Source of the DNA: an uncultured Oscillospiraceae bacterium
Lineage (GTDB): Bacteria > Bacillota_A > Clostridia > Oscillospirales > Oscillospiraceae
Reading direction: 5' to 3'
DNA length: 24,787 nt
NCBI GenBank assembly: GCA_947631675.1
Contig: CANRMG010000007.1
Location: 1-24,787 of the forward strand
The first letter of the stretch is position 1. Every line of letters begins with the position of its first letter. The notes beneath the pieces are model-generated. The model was not told the DNA's origin. It did not search any database and saw only the letters and a program-made list of their open reading frames with translations. The position numbers were made by a program, and so were the translations under genes. Below are positions 1 to 6,306 of this stretch, in pieces.

Positions 1-212
1 CTGTGCCCGGCCTGGGCGCCGTGGACCGCACCCCCATCTCCGGGTCCAACGTGCTGTACTTCGAGCTGGAGGACGGTACCAACTTCATCATCCGTCCCTC
101 CGGCACCGAGCCCAAGATCAAGATCTACATCCTAGCCCGGGGTGCCAGCAAGGCTGAGTGCCAGGCGAAGGTGGATGCCTGCGTGGCCGCGGCGGAAGCG
201 CTGAAGGGCTGA
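1..212 (+). CDS. Phosphohexomutase (phosphoglucomutase/phosphomannomutase family), C-terminal fragment
   Basis: Only the last 70 or so codons lie in the window; the gene begins upstream. The reading frame has its first full codon at base 3. The fragment carries the family's phosphate-binding signature [12 protein letters not shown] (roughly residues 32-43 of the visible part), which sits in domain 4 of alpha-D-phosphohexomutases and grips the phosphate of the hexose phosphate substrate. The segment after it is the usual short C-terminal helix rich in Ala and Lys. These cytoplasmic enzymes interconvert hexose 1- and 6-phosphates. Whether this one is specific for glucose, mannose or glucosamine cannot be told, because the substrate loop and catalytic serine are outside the window. 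The downstream DUF1002 gene starts 10 bases after the stop, so the two may be cotranscribed. Confidence 0.88.
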   Translation, partial: VPGLGAVDRTPISGSNVLYFELEDGTNFIIRPSGTEPKIKIYILARGASKAECQAKVDACVAAAEALKG

Positions 213-222
213 TCTCTCCCCT

Positions 223-1092
223 ATGAAGCGTTTTCTCAGCACGATACTTGTCCTCGGCCTGCTGCTGGCCCTGGCCTGCCCCGCCCTGGCGGTGAGCGAG
301 GGCCAGGAGCGGGTGGTGGTGGGCGCGGACCTGACCGCCGATGAGATCGCCGCGGTCTACAGCCAGTTCGGCCTTGCCCGCGGCGCCGTCCCGGAGCTCA
401 CGGTGACCAACGCCGAGGAGCGGGACTACCTGGAGGGACTGGTGGACGAGAGCATCATCGGCCACAACGCCATCTCCTGCGTGTACATCCGCATCCTGGG
501 CGATAACGCGGGACTGTCCGTATCCGCCAACAACATCACCTGGTGCACCGAGGACATGTACAAGGCCGCCCTGATGACCGCGGGCGTCTACGACGCCCAG
601 GTAAAGGTGGGCGCGCCCTTCGGCGTGTCCGGCACCGCCGCCCTCACGGGCATATACAAGGCCTACGAGAACATCACCGGCACCGCCCTCCAGCAGGAGG
701 CGAAGGAGGCCGCCACCGACGAGCTCGTCACCACGGCGGAGCTGGCCGACCAGATCGACAACCTGGATGCCGTGGCCATCGTCAACGACTTAAAACTCCT
801 GCTGGGCCAGACCAAGTCCATGACGGACGAGGAACTGCGGGCCCAGGTGGGCGCCGTGGCTGGCCAGTACGGCTACACCCTGTCCGACGACACCGTGGGC
901 CAGCTGGTGAACCTCTGCCGGACCCTGGAGGGGCTCTCCTCCGGCGAGCTGCAGGAAAAGGTACAGCAGTTCAAGGGCGCTCTTTCCACCGTCACCCGGT
1001 ACGCCGAGCGGGCCGCGGGCTTCGGCGAGCGGCTCACATCCCTGCTCCAGCGGGCCATCGACGCCCTGGCCGGTCTGTTTGGAAGAGACTGA
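223..1092 (+). CDS. Secreted DUF1002 family protein
   Basis: This 289-residue protein starts with a typical signal peptide: a short basic start (MKRF), a hydrophobic stretch to about residue 20, and a likely cleavage at ALA-V near residue 23. No lipobox cysteine follows, so it should be released outside the membrane. The body resembles the DUF1002 family (B. subtilis YpuA is a member): a first half with VVVGADLT and the NAISCVYI segment, and a helical second half with heptad-like spacing. The biochemical role of the family is not established and none is proposed here. The start at 223 has only a weak Shine-Dalgarno (AAGGG about 14 bases upstream), which fits translational coupling to the upstream mutase. 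A perfect terminator-like hairpin follows 20 bases after the stop. Family assignment is from memory of conserved segments. Confidence 0.82.
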   Translation: MKRFLSTILVLGLLLALACPALAVSEGQERVVVGADLTADEIAAVYSQFGLARGAVPELTVTNAEERDYLEGLVDESIIGHNAISCVYIRILGDNAGLSVSANNITWCTEDMYKAALMTAGVYDAQVKVGAPFGVSGTAALTGIYKAYENITGTALQQEAKEAATDELVTTAELADQIDNLDAVAIVNDLKLLLGQTKSMTDEELRAQVGAVAGQYGYTLSDDTVGQLVNLCRTLEGLSSGELQEKVQQFKGALSTVTRYAERAAGFGERLTSLLQRAIDALAGLFGRD

Positions 1093-1112
1093 AAAAAGAG
1101 AATAACATTAAA

Positions 1113-1140
1113 AACAGCCCCCTCTGACGAGGGGGCTGTT
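1113..1140 (+). terminator. Terminator-like perfect hairpin after DUF1002 gene
   Basis: AACAGCCCCCTC and GAGGGGGCTGTT form a perfect 12-bp stem with a TGAC loop. Only a weak T-rich tail (TTACTT) follows. It can end the mutase-DUF1002 transcript, and it is also the left end of a repeat element: a close inverted match lies at about 1350-1376 and related ends lie at 8022-8050 and 8155-8173. Confidence 0.7.
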
Positions 1141-1144
1141 ACTT

Positions 1145-1235
1145 GACGGCGCTCCAAGAAGGCAGCGTCTCCGAGCAAATATTGCTGAGCGCAGCGAAGA
1201 CGTTTGCCGGAGATGCTGTCGACGCAGGGAGCGCC
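1145..1235 (+). repeat. Structured repeat module A, copy 1
   Basis: This 91-base module folds as nested hairpins: GGCGCTCC (1148-1155) with GGAGCGCC (1228-1235), then GGCAGCGTCTCC (1161-1172) with GGAGATGCTGTC (1209-1220, two G-U pairs), then GCAAA with TTTGC, and a small GCTG/CAGC tip. Copy 2 at 6172-6263 keeps the pairing while the sequence changes (TCTCC/GGAGA here, TCCCTC/GAGGGA there). Confidence 0.75.
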
Positions 1236-1253
1236 TTCTCCAAGGTAGGTGCA

Positions 1254-1342
1254 GCGCGGCCTGGCCCGACAGTATCCCTGCGCTAAAGTTCGCTTCGCTC
1301 ACCAACCGCTCCGGGACACTGCCGGTTCCAGCCGCGCGTCGG
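1254..1342 (+). repeat. Structured repeat module B, copy 1
   Basis: This 89-base module differs at only one base from the reverse complement of 8056-8144. Stems: GCGCGGC (1254-1260) with GCCGCGC (1331-1337), and GACAGTATCCC (1268-1278) with GGGACACTGCC (1313-1323). The centre TTCGCTTCGCTC is the reverse complement of the GAGCGAAGCGAA core of module A copy 2, so A and B are related modules in opposite orientation. Confidence 0.8.
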
Positions 1343-1371
1343 AAAGCACTCCCCTCATCAGAGGGGCTGTT

Positions 1372-2601
1372 TTATAGACTTGTTACCGCCCCGATGAACA
1401 GCGGCACATGGTGCTCACAGTCCATGAGCACATAGAGGAAGGGCCGGTCCAGCACGATCTGCCGCCCGATAAGACCCGCGGCCCGGACCTCCACGGCGGT
1501 GGCCGCTCCGGCCTGGGTGCCCTTCTCGTCCACGTTGATAAAGGTCTTATGCTGCACCTGGCTGACGTAAAGGGCCTCGTCTGCGTCCGCCATGGCGGAG
1601 AGGTCCGCCATGGCCGGGTCGAACAGGTCCGCCATGCCCATATCCGCCAGCGCGCCGGAAAGCTCCGCGCCGAAGCTGGCGGTGAATTTGGGCAGAGCGG
1701 TCTCCACCGGCTCCGCCGAGGCATTGGCCAGCAGCTCCCGCAGGCCCTCTCCCGTGAGGGTCCCGGCGTAGTTCGCCACGCTCATGCCCTCCTCCGGCAG
1801 CAGGGCTGCGAAGGCGTAGTCCCGGCCCTCGTAGTACTTGATAAACCCTTCAGCGTGATCATCCTCCAGGTACGCCTCCTCCTGAGACCACATGAACGAG
1901 GCGTCCTGCCCCTGGCCGGCGGCGTCGGTGAAGGTGCCCGCCTGCACCTGATCCTCCCGGTAGATATTCTCCCAGGTGCCGTCAAAGGCCAAGGCGTTCA
2001 CCAGCACCAGCACGGCAGCCGGATCCAGCTTGTCCAGGATGCTCTCGATGCGCCCGGCGGTGTGGTCCTTCACCCAGGCGTTGATCTCGTCCCGGCCGGC
2101 GTCGTCAAAGGGCCGGGACGTGACGGCCGCGCCGTACCAGTCCGCATTGGTCTGCAGAAAGTCCTCCTTCACGGCCGCGTTCGAGCCGTCGTTCAGCCAT
2201 ATGCCGTTGGCCAGGGACGCGCCGTCTCCCAGGCCCTGGCGATAGGCCAGAAGGAAGCTGTTGAGGGCCTCTGTATCCAGGCCGAAGGCCTCCTCCATCT
2301 GCGTCAGGGTATCCCCCGCCGCGCCGTTGGCGGTCATGCCCAGGGCCTCCAGCACGGAAAGGGGCGACACCAAGGGATTTTCCCCCTCCAGGCAGGATAG
2401 AAACAGCGCCAGGCCGAAGTCTGTCACTGCCTGGGCGCCCGCCTCCGTCACCGCTGCGCCCTCCACGGGCCGGGCCGTCACGCCGGCGGTCAGATCGCTC
2501 CCCTGGGTCTGCTCCGGCGCTGGGGGCGCCTCCTTCCCCTGCTGCCGTCCGCAGCCGGCCAGGCAGCACAGCGCCAGAAGCCATGCCATTACACGTCTCA
2601 T
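1372..2601 (-). CDS. Serpin-family protease inhibitor, predicted lipoprotein
   Basis: The 409-residue protein begins with a lipoprotein signal ending in the lipobox LAGC (Cys17), so it is probably tethered outside the membrane by a lipid anchor. After a short Gln/Pro-rich linker comes a full-length serpin fold of normal size. The reactive-centre hinge is clear: EKGTQAGAATAV starts at E359, with Gly361 at P15, Thr362 at P14, small residues, and Thr368 at P8. This is the pattern of inhibitory rather than non-inhibitory serpins. The C-terminal signature DRPFLYVL follows. The scissile region reads about R373-A-A-G-L377, and counting from either side puts P1 at Ala375 or Gly376, which suggests elastase-like targets (inference). 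The ATG at 2601 is chosen over longer starts because AAGGAGG lies 8 bases upstream; a promoter sits at 2624-2653. Gut bacterial serpins are known to inhibit host neutrophil proteases, so a host-facing role is plausible. Confidence 0.93.
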   Translation of the reverse strand: MRRVMAWLLALCCLAGCGRQQGKEAPPAPEQTQGSDLTAGVTARPVEGAAVTEAGAQAVTDFGLALFLSCLEGENPLVSPLSVLEALGMTANGAAGDTLTQMEEAFGLDTEALNSFLLAYRQGLGDGASLANGIWLNDGSNAAVKEDFLQTNADWYGAAVTSRPFDDAGRDEINAWVKDHTAGRIESILDKLDPAAVLVLVNALAFDGTWENIYREDQVQAGTFTDAAGQGQDASFMWSQEEAYLEDDHAEGFIKYYEGRDYAFAALLPEEGMSVANYAGTLTGEGLRELLANASAEPVETALPKFTASFGAELSGALADMGMADLFDPAMADLSAMADADEALYVSQVQHKTFINVDEKGTQAGAATAVEVRAAGLIGRQIVLDRPFLYVLMDCEHHVPLFIGAVTSL

Positions 2602-2623
2602 ACAAAACGCCTCCTTACCATCC

Positions 2624-2653
2624 ATTGTATCCCATCTGACGCCGTTTTTGCAA
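2624..2653 (-). promoter_or_regulatory. Sigma-A promoter of the serpin gene
   Basis: Read on the minus strand: TTGCAA (2648-2653), 18-base spacer, TACAAT (2624-2629). Transcription would start near 2617 and give a leader of about 16 bases holding the AAGGAGG ribosome site. The -35 box overlaps the T-tail of the upstream operon's terminator, so the serpin is a separate transcription unit. Confidence 0.65.
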
Positions 2654-2688
2654 AAAAGTTCCCCCGTTTCACAAAACGGGGGAACTTT
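2649..2688 (-). terminator. Rho-independent terminator of the Bce operon
   Basis: On the minus strand AAAGTTCCCCCGTTT (2674-2688) pairs with AAACGGGGGAACTTT (2655-2669), a perfect 15-bp stem with a 4-base loop. The transcript then runs into T residues at 2652-2657. The first stem base touches the stop codon of the lipoprotein gene. Confidence 0.92.
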
Positions 2689-3149
2689 CACTCTATTTTC
2701 AGGTCCAGGCTCCCGGTAAAGTCGTCGGCGGTGAAGTTGAAGTAGTTGCTGCCGGGGCTGAGGTACACGGTCCGGGAAAACGCCCCTTCCCCCTCCGCCA
2801 CGGTCACCGGCTTCGCCTCGCCGCAGTTCCATACGAGCTTCGCCGTGCCCGCCTCGCACCGGATGGAACCGCTCAGGGTCACGTGCTCCTCCTCCCGCTT
2901 TTCCAGCATGGTGCCGCCGAAGAGGCCCTCGTCCCCGGAATAGTTTACATAATCTTCGTGATAGGAGCCGGTATATTTGTCCTCGCCAAATTTCCGCTCC
3001 CCCTGCAGGGCGACGCCCGCCGTGAGACCCACGTTGCCCAGCGCCTCCACTGCGCTGCCGTACAGGTCCAGCACCGCCTCCTTGCTGCACGCGGGCAGCA
3101 GGCAGCCCGCCATGAGCGCCAGCAGGCACAGTATGACCGTTATCTTCAT
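2688..3149 (-). CDS. Small lipoprotein of the Bce operon, function unknown
   Basis: This 153-residue protein is not from a family I recognise. It starts with a hydrophobic signal and two possible lipoprotein cysteines, LMAGC (Cys16) and LLPAC (Cys21), so it should be membrane-anchored outside the cell. The rest looks like a small beta-rich domain with alternating acidic and aromatic residues (HEDYVNYSGD, SNYFNFTADDFTG). The ATG at 3149 is preferred over an upstream GTG at 3158 because GAGGTG is placed 6-7 bases before the ATG and overlaps the permease stop at 3160. It is the last gene of the regulator-kinase-ATPase-permease series, directly before the terminator. Its place suggests an accessory role in sensing or removing a cell-envelope-active compound; this is inference only. 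Confidence 0.82.
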   Translation of the reverse strand: MKITVILCLLALMAGCLLPACSKEAVLDLYGSAVEALGNVGLTAGVALQGERKFGEDKYTGSYHEDYVNYSGDEGLFGGTMLEKREEEHVTLSGSIRCEAGTAKLVWNCGEAKPVTVAEGEGAFSRTVYLSPGSNYFNFTADDFTGSLDLKIE

Positions 3150-3159
3150 GCCCCGCACC

Positions 3160-5184
3160 TCACATGCTCACCAGCCGGTAATAGGTCCGGGCGGTGAGGG
3201 CGTAGACCACGGCGTACAGCGCCGCGAACGCCCCGAAGCTGCCCACCACGCACCAGATATAAAAGTCCGTGCCCGCCAGGCTGAAGATGGCCAGCACCCG
3301 GTTGATGATGGGGAAGGCAAAGCCGGTATGCAGCCCCGCCGCCAGCAGGGGCAGGAAGAACACGATGAGCACCTGGCTCTGGATGGTGCGCTTCACCTCC
3401 AGACGGCTCATGCCCACCTTCTGCATGATCTGAAACCGCTCCCGGTCGTCCCGGCCCTCGCTCATCTGCTTGTAGTAGATGATGAGGATGGCCGCCATGG
3501 TGAAGAGAAGCCCCAGGAACAGGCCCAAGAAGAAGAGGCTTCCGTAGATGCTGACGAAGTCCTGCCGCTCCCAGGCCCGTATCTCGTAGGTCCCGGCCAG
3601 GTCCACAGAGTCGTCCTCACTCGCCGCATTCCATGCCGCACGGATGGCCTTGCGGGCGGCCAGGGCCGTGTCCTCGTCGTGGCCCGGCACATCAAAGCCG
3701 TAGAACCGGCTCATATAATATCGCCCCGCCTGGTACTGCTCGGACGGCTTGACGCCGGCATCACCTGCCAGGGCGGCGTCGACCCGCTCCAGTTCGTCCC
3801 TGTCCGATACTACGATGTACCAGGTGCTGGTGAGGTTGGCGGTCAAATTTCCGTATTTCACCATGGGCCCCACCCGCTCTTTGATGGTATAGGTCTTGCC
3901 CAGCAGCTCCAGGGTGTCCGCCTCATAGTCCACCCGCTCCACCTTCAGCAATATCTCATCCGGCCCCAGGGTATAGTCCTGGCCGGTGCAGCGGTTGTAA
4001 TCGTCCAGGCTGATCACCATCACGTCCGCCAGGGAGGACTCCGTATTCAGCGAATAGTCCCGGGTGGCCTCCAGTCCGCCGGGCACGCTGTAGGCGGCGG
4101 AGGTCAAATAATCGTACTCCGTCTCGTTTTCCGGTACGATGCCCACGTCCGCCACGGCCTTCTTCACCATCTCAATGGTCTCCCCGCTGCTACGGGAGAT
4201 GTTCACGTCGTAGGGGTATCGCTCCGCCAGGGAGGTCTCCATGCCCAGCATGAGGCAGCTGGTGCCGGACACCATCACCAGCACCATGGTGCTGAGGATG
4301 CAGATGTTGGCCAGGCCCACGGCGTTCTGCTTCATCCGGTACATCATGCCGGATACCGCGGTGAAGTGCCGGGTCTTATAGTAATAGCGCTTGTTGTTTT
4401 TTAAAATCTTCAGCAGGGCGATGCTGCCCGCCGTGAAGAGAAGGTAGGTCCCGATGATGACCAGCACCACCGCCACGAAGAACAGGAACATGGCCTGCAG
4501 CACGTCGGTGGTGGCGATAGAGATATAGTACCCCGCCCCCAGGCAGGCCAGGCCCAGCGCGGCCATGAGCCATTTGGCCTTCGGCTCCCGCTCCCCGGCG
4601 TGCTCGGCCTGCAGCAGCTCCACCGGCCGGGCCACGTATACCCGCCGGACGCCGAAGAGGAAGATGAAAAGGAAGATAGCCCCGAAGAGCCCCGCCGTCA
4701 CGGCAAGTACAATGCCCAGCAGCCGCGGTGACAGCAGAAACCCCATGGGCGCGGCCACGCCCAGTATTTTCGCCACCACGAGAAACAGCGCCTTATTGAG
4801 GGCCAGACCCACGACCAGGCCCAATGCCAGGCTCAGAAGGAAGATATAGAGCGTCTCCCAGCCGATGACCTTCACCAGGTGGCGCTTTTCCATGCCCAGC
4901 ACGTTGAAGAGCCCGAACTCCCGCTGCCGGCGCTTTAAAAGAAAGCTGTTGGTGTAGAAAAGGAAGATGACCGCGAACAGACCCACCACGATGACGCCGT
5001 AGCGGAGCACGATCTGGATGGTAGTAGCCCCGGTCATGGACTCCATATTGGGGTCCACGGACAGGGACAGGATGATATAGAACATGGCGACGGTGAGCAC
5101 CGCGGCCAGCAGGAACGGCCCATAGGCCCGGGCGTTTTTCCGCAGGTTCTGCCGGGCCAGCCGGGAATAAAAGCCCTTATTCAT
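3160..5184 (-). CDS. BceB-type ABC transporter permease (FtsX-like)
   Basis: The 674-residue length and layout fit BceB/VraG permeases of peptide-antibiotic resistance modules. The first membrane helix is near residues 22-40. It is followed by a cluster of helices including the conserved LKRRQREFGLFNVLGM segment after helix 2, a large extracellular domain of about 200 residues in the second half, and three C-terminal helices. The extracellular domain binds or frees lipid-II-cycle targets in known systems, and the permease also signals to the BceS-type kinase. Its ATG overlaps the end of the ATPase gene by 8 bases (5177-5184), a sign of translational coupling. The actual antimicrobial (bacitracin-like, lantibiotic or other) cannot be deduced. 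The lipoprotein gene starts close behind it. Confidence 0.9.
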   Translation of the reverse strand: MNKGFYSRLARQNLRKNARAYGPFLLAAVLTVAMFYIILSLSVDPNMESMTGATTIQIVLRYGVIVVGLFAVIFLFYTNSFLLKRRQREFGLFNVLGMEKRHLVKVIGWETLYIFLLSLALGLVVGLALNKALFLVVAKILGVAAPMGFLLSPRLLGIVLAVTAGLFGAIFLFIFLFGVRRVYVARPVELLQAEHAGEREPKAKWLMAALGLACLGAGYYISIATTDVLQAMFLFFVAVVLVIIGTYLLFTAGSIALLKILKNNKRYYYKTRHFTAVSGMMYRMKQNAVGLANICILSTMVLVMVSGTSCLMLGMETSLAERYPYDVNISRSSGETIEMVKKAVADVGIVPENETEYDYLTSAAYSVPGGLEATRDYSLNTESSLADVMVISLDDYNRCTGQDYTLGPDEILLKVERVDYEADTLELLGKTYTIKERVGPMVKYGNLTANLTSTWYIVVSDRDELERVDAALAGDAGVKPSEQYQAGRYYMSRFYGFDVPGHDEDTALAARKAIRAAWNAASEDDSVDLAGTYEIRAWERQDFVSIYGSLFFLGLFLGLLFTMAAILIIYYKQMSEGRDDRERFQIMQKVGMSRLEVKRTIQSQVLIVFFLPLLAAGLHTGFAFPIINRVLAIFSLAGTDFYIWCVVGSFGAFAALYAVVYALTARTYYRLVSM

Positions 5185-5944
5185 GCCGCTCCCCTCCCGT
5201 GGCCAGGAGCGTGAGGGTGTCCGCGATCTTCTGGTAGAACTGCTCCCTGGCCATATCGCCCCGGTAGAGCTGGTGGAAGAGCTCTCCGTCCTTGATGAAG
5301 ATGACCCGCCCGGCGTGGCTGGCCGCCCGGACGGAGTGGGTGACCATCAATATGGTCTGGCCGTCGGCGTTCAGGGAGGTGAACAGGTCCATAAGGTTTT
5401 CCGACGCCTTGGAGTCCAGCGCCCCCGTGGGCTCGTCCGCCAGCAGCAGCTTCGGCCCCGTGATGACGGCCCTCGCCACCGCGGCCCGCTGCTTCTGGCC
5501 GCCGGAGACCTCGTAGGGGTACTTGTTCAGGATGTCCGTGATGCCCATCTTCTGGGCGATGGGCTGCAGGCGCTCGGCCATGGCCACATAGTTCATCCCC
5601 GCCAGCACCAGGGGCAGGAAGATGTTGTCCCGGATATTGAAGTTGTCCAGGAGGTTGAAGTCCTGGAACACGAAGCCCAGGCTGTCCCGCCGGAAGGCCG
5701 CCAGCTCGTCCTCGTGTATCTCGGAGATGTCCCGGCCCTGCAGGAGCACTTTCCCGCCGGTGGGTTTATCGAAGGCCGCCAGCATGTTGAGCAGGGTGGT
5801 CTTGCCGGAGCCAGACTCGCCCATGACGGCCACGTACTCCCCCTGCTCCACGGAAAAGGACACATTGGAAAGGGCCTTCACCTGGTTGGCCCCGAAGCGG
5901 CCCGTGTACGTCTTCGACAGGCCCTCCACTTGAAGTATCGTCAT
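5177..5944 (-). CDS. BceA-type ABC transporter ATP-binding protein
   Basis: The 255-residue ATPase has all motifs: Walker A GESGSGKTT (42-50), Q-loop Gln94, signature VSGGQKQR (146-153), Walker B LLLADEP (166-172) with catalytic Glu171, and switch His203. This is the MacB/LolD/BceA class that pairs with FtsX-like permeases. With the permease that overlaps it downstream, it should form the cytoplasmic motor of an envelope-stress detoxification and sensing complex. The ribosome site AAAGGAGG lies just before the ATG at 5944. The spacer to the kinase gene upstream is 362 bases and holds a repeat and a likely regulator-binding region, so bceAB probably has its own inducible promoter, as in other Bce systems. 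Confidence 0.94.
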   Translation of the reverse strand: MTILQVEGLSKTYTGRFGANQVKALSNVSFSVEQGEYVAVMGESGSGKTTLLNMLAAFDKPTGGKVLLQGRDISEIHEDELAAFRRDSLGFVFQDFNLLDNFNIRDNIFLPLVLAGMNYVAMAERLQPIAQKMGITDILNKYPYEVSGGQKQRAAVARAVITGPKLLLADEPTGALDSKASENLMDLFTSLNADGQTILMVTHSVRAASHAGRVIFIKDGELFHQLYRGDMAREQFYQKIADTLTLLATGGERHE

Positions 5945-5982
5945 ATCTATGACCTCCTTTGCGTCCTCATCCTAACAGAAAC

Positions 5983-6043
5983 CCCCGGGGACCGAAATCG
6001 AAACGGGTGACATTTCGGCCCCCGGAGGTGACAGTTTTGTAAG
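5983..6043 (-). promoter_or_regulatory. Probable control region of bceAB, with BceR-like operator and hairpin
   Basis: Two parts are visible. GTGACAGTTTTGTAAG (6028-6043) is an imperfect inverted repeat of the TGACA-N4-TGTCA kind that I recall for BceR-type regulators. A second GTGACA lies at 6007-6012. Next to it, CCGGGGACCGAAAT (5985-5998) and ATTTCGGCCCCCGG (6012-6025) form a long imperfect palindrome, which on the minus strand is followed by TTTCTGTT and could terminate read-through from the kinase gene. A possible weak -10 (TAGGAT) lies nearer to bceA with no good -35 box, as expected for an activated promoter. Confidence 0.45.
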
Positions 6044-6066
6044 GTTTACCTGACCGCGCTGGTGCA

Positions 6067-6156
6067 GGGCGGCCTCGCCCGACAGTATCCCTGCGCTAAG
6101 GCTCGCTTCGCTCGTCAACCGCGTCCGGGACACTGCCGGTTCTCGCCGCCCGTCGG
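6067..6156 (+). repeat. Structured repeat module B, copy 2
   Basis: It aligns throughout with 1254-1342 but is more diverged. The outer stem is GGGCGGC (6067-6073) with GCCGCCC (6145-6151), where copy 1 has GCGCGGC with GCCGCGC: one base pair changed from C-G to G-C on both sides. The inner stem GACAGTATCCC/GGGACACTGCC is unchanged. Confidence 0.75.
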
Positions 6157-6171
6157 GTATGTGCGCATGCC

Positions 6172-6263
6172 GACGGCGCTCCAAGGAGGCAGCGTCCCTC
6201 GAATGAACATTGTTGAGCGAAGCGAAACGGTTCGCGAGGGATGCTGTCGACGCAGGGAGCGCC
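6172..6263 (+). repeat. Structured repeat module A, copy 2
   Basis: Outer stem GGCGCTCC (6175-6182) with GGAGCGCC (6256-6263); second stem GGCAGCGTCCCTCG (6188-6201) with CGAGGGATGCTGTC (6235-6248). The loop holds TTGAGCGAAGCGAA. At this locus the modules come in the order B-A, while locus 1 has A-B, and the CCCCCTCTGAC terminal repeats are absent. Confidence 0.75.
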
Positions 6264-6306
6264 ATGGCACCACGTGGATTGGGCTCGTCCGCCCTGGCAT
6301 TTGCCC

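Larger units (their letters stand above)
1109..1376. repeat. Composite intergenic repeat, locus 1, with terminal inverted repeats
   Basis: The spacer between two convergent genes is filled by a MITE-like unit. Its left end (TAAAAACAGCCCCCTCTGAC) and the reverse complement of its right end (TATAAAACAGCCCCTCTGAT) match over about 27 bases, so it has terminal inverted repeats. Inside are two hairpin modules, A at 1145-1235 and B at 1254-1342. The unit has no coding capacity. The right end could also terminate the serpin gene on the minus strand through CCCCTCTGATGAGGGG. Related units are at 6067-6263 and 8022-8173. Confidence 0.7.

Noticed and set aside
1372..3129. Extending the serpin to a 585-residue protein
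   Set aside because: The extra N-terminal part reads an alternative frame of the lipoprotein gene and passes through a perfect terminator; AAGGAGG and a lipoprotein signal fix the start at 2601.
3160..4404. A 475-codon plus-strand reading frame (2977-4404) opposite the permease gene
   Set aside because: It lies antisense to a clear BceB permease, has His/Gln/Gly-rich low-complexity content typical of GC-rich antisense frames, and has no ribosome site.
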